Origin: an uncultured Chlorobiota bacterium
Lineage (GTDB): Bacteria; Bacteroidota; Kapaibacteriia; OLB7
Direction: 5' to 3'
Assembly: GCA_946481475.1 (NCBI GenBank)
Contig: CAMLOB010000074.1
Span: 1-11,458, forward strand
DNA length: 11,458 nt
The notes under the pieces: model-generated
What the model was told of the DNA's origin: nothing
Seen by the model: only the letters and a program-made list of their open reading frames with translations
Database searches by the model: none
Part shown: one piece after another, positions 7,061 through 11,458 of the stretch
Numbering within the stretch: the first letter of the stretch is position 1
Layout of the letters: each line of letters starts with the position of its first letter
Made by a program: the position numbers and the translations under genes

Positions 7061-7124
7061 GATGGAACCTGTCTGATTGATTACTCTTGATATTGCTGTT
7101 GACGGAATCACGCAAATACTTCCC

Positions 7125-7167
7125 ACATCACTCTACGAACTCTACACACTCTCCTCTCTACAAACTC
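7125..7167 (-). repeat. Nine-base direct repeat after the stop codon of the 282-aa gene
   Basis: Read on the minus strand from 7167 downward the units are GAGTTTGTA, GAGAGGA (7 bases), GAGTGTGTA, GAGTTCGTA and GAGTGATGT. They begin 4 bases after the TAG stop of the upstream gene. The units are degenerate and purine-rich. They lie 65-107 bases before the GTG start of the lipoprotein gene. The GAG-initial theme recalls the heptamer tracts elsewhere in the window. Confidence 0.6.
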
Positions 7168-7171
7168 TCCC

Positions 7172-8020
7172 CTACAGCCCAAGTATCACCCCGAACGTCC
7201 CCTGCAGCTCGAACATCCTCCAGTTATCGTTGACGACGGTTACCGGCAGGCTGACGGTCAGTTCGGGATTCAGGTAAAGCGTTTCGCTGAGAGCGTAGAG
7301 AAGGGAGAGACCGGCCCGCGCCCCGAAGACGACACGGGATGCCTCCTCGGCATAGTCGATTTCCACCTCCCGCTCCGTTGTTCCGTTCAGATAGGTCACC
7401 CCGTCCGGACCGGTGATCGTCTCGGTCTTGCCGAACCTCGCCGCCGTGATGTACTCCACTGCCGGACCGGCCACTACGTACAGACCGAGACCCGAGTCGA
7501 TTCTGTAGCAGTAGAACAGATCGGCCGCAAGCGTTGGAAGCGGGGTCGTCAATTCATCCCGGAAGCGCATGTTCTCCACCGTATCGTCCGCACCGAAAAA
7601 GGGGAACGGTTCGCTGAAGCTCTCGAACGCTCCGTTGTGTTTCGTGTAGGCGATCCGGGGGGAGAGATAGCTTTTCTCTCCGAGCGGAATAAAGGATTTG
7701 ACTCCGGCCGTAAATCCCAGTCCCGACCCCTTCTCGAAGATGCAGCACGGAATGCCGTTCTCGGTCATCCGGAAATCTCCCCGATGCACCGTATAGTCGG
7801 GTCCGGCATAGGGTCCGATCAGAAACGGAGAGAACGGACTCGGCAACAGAATGGCATCGTGAGGCAGAGGGAGAGCGAATTCCACCATCCCCTCCTCGCC
7901 GAACGCCTGCCCCGACAGACTGCCGGGAAGCAGACAGCACATCAGGCCGAGAAGGAAACACAGAGCCTTTCCTCTTGATCCCGTCAATACGATTGTGTCC
8001 CTGTAGAATCGGTCCGGCAT
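7172..8020 (-). CDS. Exported, probably outer-membrane beta-barrel protein, 282 aa
   Basis: No named family recognised. A basic N-terminus (GSRGKALCF) and hydrophobic core (LLGLMCCLLPGSLSG) form a signal peptide ending near residue 38. The mature part consists of alternating amphipathic strands with aromatic residues: GLGFTAGVKSFIPL, SYLSPRIAYTKHNG, LYVVAGPAVEYITAARFG, VVFGARAGLSLLYALSETLY. It ends MFELQGTFGVILGL, a plausible closing barrel strand. The ATG at 8020 has no ribosome binding site; an internal TTG at residue 12 would give a more compact signal peptide and is a real alternative. It sits between the VWA/ASH secreted protein and the PorE-like lipoprotein, all on the minus strand, which suggests an envelope role with them. 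It could be a PorP/PorT-like barrel, but I see no specific signature for that. Confidence 0.75.
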   Translation of the reverse strand: MPDRFYRDTIVLTGSRGKALCFLLGLMCCLLPGSLSGQAFGEEGMVEFALPLPHDAILLPSPFSPFLIGPYAGPDYTVHRGDFRMTENGIPCCIFEKGSGLGFTAGVKSFIPLGEKSYLSPRIAYTKHNGAFESFSEPFPFFGADDTVENMRFRDELTTPLPTLAADLFYCYRIDSGLGLYVVAGPAVEYITAARFGKTETITGPDGVTYLNGTTEREVEIDYAEEASRVVFGARAGLSLLYALSETLYLNPELTVSLPVTVVNDNWRMFELQGTFGVILGL

Positions 8021-8334
8021 ATCCGTTGGGTTTACTTGTCGTTCTGGTCAGGTGAGCTTTGAGCAGTCAGCTTTGAGCGATCAGCTTTGAGCGATCAGCC
8101 TGGTGGATGAGATTAACTGGTAAATGAGGAGATAGTGAACTTCTCCGTTGTGAGGGAATCGCAACTCTTTCACTCATACATTAGTCGGTTTTGTGCAATC
8201 GGTCTTCAGCTTTCAGGATGAGACAAAAGGAGCAACACCATTTATTCCCTGCCACCAACAACCATTCAACTATTGAACCACTCAACACCCCTCCAACTCT
8301 TGACTCCCGACTCTTGACTCCCGACTCTCAACTC
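8021..8334. other. 314-base gap between the VWA/ASH gene and the 282-aa gene
   Basis: The gap carries two heptanucleotide tracts, at 8054-8102 and 8260-8338, in opposite orientation near its two ends. Between them (8103-8259) is AT-richer unique sequence with no frame, RNA gene or terminator that I can support. An isolated CAGCTTT heptamer occurs at 8207-8213. Confidence 0.6.
8054..8102 (+). repeat. Heptanucleotide repeat tract, seven units
   Basis: The units in exact 7-base register are GAGCTTT, GAGCAGT, CAGCTTT, GAGCGAT, CAGCTTT, GAGCGAT and CAGCCTG, giving a 14-base higher-order unit. The tract ends 34 bases upstream of the start codon of the 282-aa gene. Compared with the minus-strand reading of the 4249-4290 tract, the 14-base unit AGCTTTGAGCAGTC differs from AGCTATCAGCAGTG at only 3 of 14 positions. 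Confidence 0.85.
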
Positions 8335-8338
8335 TTAC
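8260..8338 (-). repeat. Heptanucleotide repeat tract running into a stop codon
   Basis: The plus strand reads, in exact 7-base register: AACCATT, CAACTAT, TGAACCA, CTCAACA, CCCCTCC, AACTCTT, then GACTCCC, GACTCTT, GACTCCC, GACTCTC, AACTCTT. The last unit covers part of the TAA stop (8337-8335) of the VWA/ASH gene. On the minus strand the clean part reads as GAGTCGG/GAGTCAA units downstream of that gene. The GAG-rich pattern continues into its last codons, GAG TAT GAG TAA GAG. Confidence 0.82.
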
Positions 8339-11019
8339 TCATACTCAACCCGACTCACCGTCCAGCTCAACTGCCCGATACTCAGCCGGATGAAGTAGAG
8401 TCCGGCTGAAAGTCCATCGGAATCGCTGATGCTCTCGAAGATCCCCGAGGCGTCGATGATCCGCTCGTCGAGCAGCTTCACCTGCCTGCCGACTCTGTCG
8501 TACAGTGCAAGCCGGGCCGGAAGGGGATCGACTCCCTCCTCCAGCATCGCCTCGTAGCGGATCACAAGTTTTCCATCGATCGAGGCGACGCTTTTGATCA
8601 GTCCGTTGTACCGTGCGCTTGCATCAAGCAACCGGTCCGGAAGGTAGCAGATACTGTCGATCCGGAAGAGAGCCGGGTTCCGTCTGCCGACCTTCGGGTT
8701 TCCGTCGGCCATCTCAGCGGCGGCGGCCGTCACCGGCGTCTCCATTGCATTGCCGAGCAGAACCAGGAAGCGAAGACGGGCAAGTTCCGAGGTCGGCTGA
8801 TCGGAGCGGAGTCTGCCGTCGGAGAAAAGAAGATCGAACACGGCCGTATCCCCGTCGTAGCGAACCGCTTCAACCTCGCCGACCATATCGGCGGCTGCCG
8901 TCTCCTCCACCTGAACGAAGTCGGGCGTCGGCGCCAGCATCGTCTTGTTGAATTTGATCTGTACGCGGAGCGAATCGACTTCATAGAGATCGGGCATCGG
9001 ATCCAGCAGATAGACCGGGATATCGATGATGCTTCCGGGACGTCCGGTGTAGATATCCCGCATCTCGACAACCACCGAGTCATATCCGACCCCGACCAGT
9101 TCGGCACTGAGAGAGTCTTCGGCACAGCTTATATAGGGAAGCCGGACCGTATCCCGCCGAATCCGGAGTCCCTCGGGTCCGAAGCAGACCTCAATGTCGA
9201 CCGACTCTCCCGGCACCAGCGGCGGAGCGATCGGGGTCGCAGTGGCGAATGGAGGATCAATCCCCTCCAACGGTCCCCCCGGATAGGGAGCATTCCCGAC
9301 GTTCGTCAGCCGGACGTTGACGCAGCGGCTGCTGTCGACCCGGACCGAGTCGTAATCGATGACCGAAGGGGTCATCTGCAGAACCGGCGCGGCCCCCTCT
9401 CCCCGCAACACGATATATCCGGCGGCCGACTTGCTGAGGTCTTCGGAGATCTGGCGGTAGACGTTGACGAGGGAATCGGCGTCGGGGGCAAAGAAGTAAC
9501 GTCCTCGGGTCTGTGAAGCCATCGCTCCGAGCGTAACGGGATCGACATCGGCAAGGTTGCCTATACCGATTGTATAGATACGAATACCGGCGGCATTCGC
9601 GGCGGCAATAACCTGATTCTCGTTCCCGCCGCATCGGGTATTCACTCCATCCGTCAACAGAACAATCACCCGACGCCCCGGAAGATTCTGTTGCTGCAAC
9701 TCAACGATCGTCCGTAATAGGGCATCATAGATACAGGTTCCAAGGGGCTGACTTACCGTTGTTGAAGGGACGGCCCCCTGCAGAAGAGTTCCATCGGTTG
9801 CATAACCGGCAAGCCGGTTGAACTGTCCCGAACCTCCGAATTCATACACCGCAGCCGTATCCACAACTCCTCGAAGCGTATCGCGAATGAGACTTCCAAG
9901 AAAGACCCTTCCGGCAGAGTGGGCTGCTGAGATCTTTGATTTGGGAGGAGTACCGAACACAAAATCCATACTCCCGCTCCGATCAAACACCGTCGCAATC
10001 GTCAGCGAATACCGGCTGTCGGCGGTGAAGCGGACGAGTTGCGTGTCCAGACGGGGAGCATCCGGCGGCGTGTAGCAGATGCGGACGGTAAAGCCGCTGT
10101 CGGGTTCCAGACTGAGCGGAGTCGGCGGGAACGTGCCGCTGAACGGGGCGATGATCTGATCCGGATCGGTAATCACCGTCACCGAACTCCCCACGTTTCT
10201 GATCGTGATATCCCGGCATTTCGTCGTGCCGCACCGGGTCGTGTCGAAGTCGAGCATCGAAGGGGAGAGCTGCAGGATCGGTCCGATATCCGGAGCCAGC
10301 GTCATCCCGGCCCCGTTAACCACAAGTTCGGCCGGCAGTCGGCAGGCTCCGTTCGCCAGCCGCAACGTGTCGGGATAGAGTCCCTCGACGGTCGGCTCGA
10401 AACAGATATCGATGGTGATGGAAGTGCCGGGGGCGAGTGTTCCCGTAATCGGAGGTGAGACCGAATACGGGGGCGAAAGGGGAAGAATCTCCGCAAGTGA
10501 AATCGGCTGGTTCCCGTTGTTGCTGACGGTCACCTGCTGACAGGTCTGCTTGGCCAGAACGATACCGCCGAAGTTGATCTCCGGCGGATCAAAGTCGACC
10601 GCAGCCGAGCGGGAGAGCCCGAGAAGCACGACAGTATCACGCGCAAGGTTTGCACCGTCCCCGGTATCGACCGTCATCACAAGATTGTTCTGACTTCCGC
10701 TCAATCCCGGAATCACCGGCGCAAAGCAGAACTGCACGGTTCTGCTCTCCCCCCCCGGAATCGTCACCGGCGTATTGAACGCCGGAACGGTTGAAAGGGA
10801 AAAGGGAGTTTGCGCCGGGGTCAGCGAGACGATCCGGATGGGAGCATCGAAATTGTTCCGCAGGAGAATATCGAGACACTCGACCTCGCCGCAGGGGATA
10901 TCAAACCGCAGCGTATCGGCGCTGAGCAGCAGATACCGATCGAGCTGAGCCGAAAGATTCTGTGTGGAGACGAAGAGTACACAGAGGAATGATGCAAAGA
11001 ATACCTGAAAATTCCGCAT
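8335..11019 (-). CDS. Secreted multidomain ASH/VWA protein with type IX-like C-terminal domain, 894 aa
   Basis: A secreted adhesin-like protein. Residues 1-25 are a signal peptide (MRNFQVFFASFLCVLFVSTQ, ending SAQ). Immunoglobulin-like ASH domains of the choice-of-anchor-D type lie at about 27-137, 140-238, 247-335 and 546-646. Each has a Cys before the second strand and a CFxP-like strand (FCFAP, ICFEP, ICYTP, VCFGP). A VWA domain at about 338-527 has an intact MIDAS: DRSGS (346-350), Thr428 in GTCIYDAL and Asp457 in LLTDG. About 648-762 resembles a cohesin-like fold (GSIIDIPVYLL). Residues about 832-894 (LALYDRVGRQVKLLDE...GLSAGLYFIRLSIG) look like a T9SS type A sorting domain. The ATG at 11019 starts the signal peptide; the longest frame would add 38 unlikely residues. 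The region after the VWA (VLRGEGAAPVLQ) resembles the last ASH strand, suggesting nesting. A coding-strand G8 run lies at 10749-10756. Confidence 0.88.
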   Translation of the reverse strand: MRNFQVFFASFLCVLFVSTQNLSAQLDRYLLLSADTLRFDIPCGEVECLDILLRNNFDAPIRIVSLTPAQTPFSLSTVPAFNTPVTIPGGESRTVQFCFAPVIPGLSGSQNNLVMTVDTGDGANLARDTVVLLGLSRSAAVDFDPPEINFGGIVLAKQTCQQVTVSNNGNQPISLAEILPLSPPYSVSPPITGTLAPGTSITIDICFEPTVEGLYPDTLRLANGACRLPAELVVNGAGMTLAPDIGPILQLSPSMLDFDTTRCGTTKCRDITIRNVGSSVTVITDPDQIIAPFSGTFPPTPLSLEPDSGFTVRICYTPPDAPRLDTQLVRFTADSRYSLTIATVFDRSGSMDFVFGTPPKSKISAAHSAGRVFLGSLIRDTLRGVVDTAAVYEFGGSGQFNRLAGYATDGTLLQGAVPSTTVSQPLGTCIYDALLRTIVELQQQNLPGRRVIVLLTDGVNTRCGGNENQVIAAANAAGIRIYTIGIGNLADVDPVTLGAMASQTRGRYFFAPDADSLVNVYRQISEDLSKSAAGYIVLRGEGAAPVLQMTPSVIDYDSVRVDSSRCVNVRLTNVGNAPYPGGPLEGIDPPFATATPIAPPLVPGESVDIEVCFGPEGLRIRRDTVRLPYISCAEDSLSAELVGVGYDSVVVEMRDIYTGRPGSIIDIPVYLLDPMPDLYEVDSLRVQIKFNKTMLAPTPDFVQVEETAAADMVGEVEAVRYDGDTAVFDLLFSDGRLRSDQPTSELARLRFLVLLGNAMETPVTAAAAEMADGNPKVGRRNPALFRIDSICYLPDRLLDASARYNGLIKSVASIDGKLVIRYEAMLEEGVDPLPARLALYDRVGRQVKLLDERIIDASGIFESISDSDGLSAGLYFIRLSIGQLSWTVSRVEYE

Positions 11020-11056
11020 CGTGGTGCAGGTCTGTAAACGGGAATTGTGCCTTGTG

Positions 11057-11082
11057 CAAATATATGCGTTACGGCAGATCAA
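11057..11082 (-). promoter_or_regulatory. Bacteroidetes-like promoter candidate for the VWA/ASH gene
   Basis: On the minus strand TATATTTG (11064-11057) matches the TAnnTTTG -7 element of Bacteroidetes promoters exactly, and TTG lies upstream at 11082-11080. The spacer is 15 bases, shorter than the usual 17-19. Initiation near 11050 would give a leader of about 31 bases with no clear ribosome binding site, as is common in that group. Confidence 0.35.
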
Positions 11083-11132
11083 CACGACAGCCCCGGGTCG
11101 GTTACGGCTGAGAGATGCAACGGAACGTCGCA

Positions 11133-11140
11133 CCCCCCCC
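11133..11140. repeat. C8 homopolymer in a divergent promoter region
   Basis: Eight consecutive C, 114 bases upstream of the VWA/ASH start codon, followed by GGG CA and five more C. The window has three other runs of exactly eight C on the plus strand: 4207-4214 (119 bases upstream of the barrel gene start), 2356-2363 and 10749-10756 (both inside genes). Such runs are prone to slippage. Confidence 0.6.
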
Positions 11141-11159
11141 GGGCACCCCCTTCGACAGG

Positions 11160-11188
11160 TTGCAGGACTACCGGGCTTCCTCTATTTT
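11160..11188 (+). promoter_or_regulatory. Weak promoter candidate for the MHS transporter
   Basis: TTGCAG (11160-11165) and TATTTT (11183-11188) are 17 bases apart. The matches to consensus are 3 of 6 and 4 of 6. A start near 11195 would leave a leader of about 100 bases before the ATG at 11297. Low support. Confidence 0.25.
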
Positions 11189-11296
11189 CATCGACCCATC
11201 GGTCTGCCCTCGCTCCGGCAACCATATCACGCTCACTCGCAAACGGCCTGACCGATCCGGGACCCGTCGTTCAACATTTCAGGAGTAAAGAGCACA

Positions 11297-11458
11297 ATGG
11301 AAGGAAGAACCAGGTTGCGCATTCTCGGAGCCGGACTGATCGGAAACGTAATGGAGTGGTATGACTTTGCCGTCTACGGTTTCTTCGCCTCGACTATCGG
11401 CACTCTCTTCTTCCCGAGCGGGAACCCGACCACATCGCTGATCGCCTCCTTCGGTGCC
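11297..11458 (+). CDS. MFS transporter, metabolite:H+ symporter (MHS) family, first 54 residues
   Basis: The start of an inner-membrane symporter of the MHS group, which includes proline/betaine (ProP), citrate and 2-oxoglutarate (KgtP) permeases. The diagnostic N-terminal motif is present: GAGLIGNVMEWYDFAVYGFF at residues 11-30, followed by LFFPSGNPTTSLIASFGA, typical of the loop and second membrane helix. The substrate cannot be decided from this fragment. The ATG at 11297 is the first ATG, GTG or TTG after an in-frame stop at 11249-11251, and AGGAG at 11281-11285 sits 11 bases upstream. The gene continues past the right edge and is divergent from the VWA/ASH gene. Confidence 0.92.
   Translation, partial: MEGRTRLRILGAGLIGNVMEWYDFAVYGFFASTIGTLFFPSGNPTTSLIASFGA

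Larger units (their letters stand above)
11020..11296. other. Divergent intergenic region with promoter candidates and a C8 run
   Basis: This 277-base gap separates the minus-strand VWA/ASH gene from the plus-strand MHS transporter. It holds a Bacteroidetes-like promoter motif for the former (11057-11082), a weak sigma-70-like pair for the latter (11160-11188), C8 at 11133-11140 and C5 at 11146-11150. Plus-strand frames crossing it show no protein-like content. Confidence 0.55.

Noticed and set aside
5282..7090. Two plus-strand frames of 337 and 255 codons opposite the PD40 lipoprotein
   Set aside because: The minus strand has a lipoprotein signal, PD40 repeats and OmpA-like motifs in one frame; the plus frames are shadows of its codon bias.
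7058..7126. Longer N-terminus for the PD40 lipoprotein from the GTG at 7126
   Set aside because: It puts 22 polar residues ahead of a complete lipoprotein signal, whereas the GTG at 7060 has an AGG at good spacing and starts the signal directly.
8191..8409. 72-codon plus-strand frame over the repeat tract
   Set aside because: Its sequence is produced by the heptad repeats and the antisense of the VWA/ASH 3' end, with no ribosome binding site.
11021..11364. Short plus-strand frames upstream of the MHS gene
   Set aside because: They cross the divergent promoter region or overlap the MHS gene out of frame and lack protein-like content.

Overview
The window looks like chromosomal DNA from a GC-rich member of the FCB superphylum, most plausibly a Kapabacteria, Ignavibacteria or Chlorobi-like lineage. 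This is inferred from four features: a GWxTD-type protein, a lipoprotein with PD40 repeats and a divergent OmpA-like end, a multidomain ASH/VWA protein with a C-terminal tail like a type IX secretion sorting domain, and an actinobacterial-style fused 2-oxoglutarate decarboxylase/dehydrogenase. No rRNA, tRNA, CRISPR array or transposase was recognised.

Layout, left to right. (1) 1-1629, minus: the N-terminal 543 residues of a fused kgd-type 2-oxoglutarate decarboxylase/dehydrogenase, running off the left edge, with a candidate promoter and operator-like palindrome upstream. (2) 1793-3175, minus: an exported GWxTD-family protein. (3) 3330-4088, minus: a small exported protein, probably an outer-membrane beta barrel. 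(4) 4089-4462: a divergent intergenic region with a heptanucleotide repeat tract, a C8 run and a possible 30-residue leader ORF. (5) 4463-5245, plus: an MlaE/YrbE lipid-transport permease without its usual partners. It converges on the next gene with 9 bases between them, and both stop codons lie in one hairpin. (6) 5255-7060, minus: a lipoprotein with PD40 propeller, CRD-like and OmpA-like regions, resembling PorE of the type IX secretion system without its TPR part. (7) 7172-8020, minus: another exported beta-barrel-like protein. (8) 8021-8334: a gap carrying two heptanucleotide repeat tracts in opposite orientation. (9) 8335-11019, minus: an 894-residue secreted protein with a VWA domain apparently nested among ASH domains and a type IX-like C-terminus. 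(10) 11020-11296: a divergent promoter region with a second intergenic C8 run. (11) 11297 to the right edge, plus: the start of an MHS-type MFS symporter.

Five neighbouring minus-strand genes (1793 to 11019, interrupted only by mlaE) encode exported or envelope proteins. The block 11019 to 5255 reads as a possible surface module: a secreted adhesin-like substrate, an outer-membrane barrel, and a peptidoglycan-anchoring PorE-like lipoprotein. The most unusual non-coding signal is a family of intergenic tracts with strict 7-base periodicity and a shared GAG/CAG-initial heptamer theme. A related 9-base repeat follows another stop codon.

Start codons were refined by signal peptides and ribosome binding sites. 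Several predicted genes begin well inside the longest open frame, and mlaE (TTG) and the PD40 lipoprotein (GTG) use non-ATG starts.
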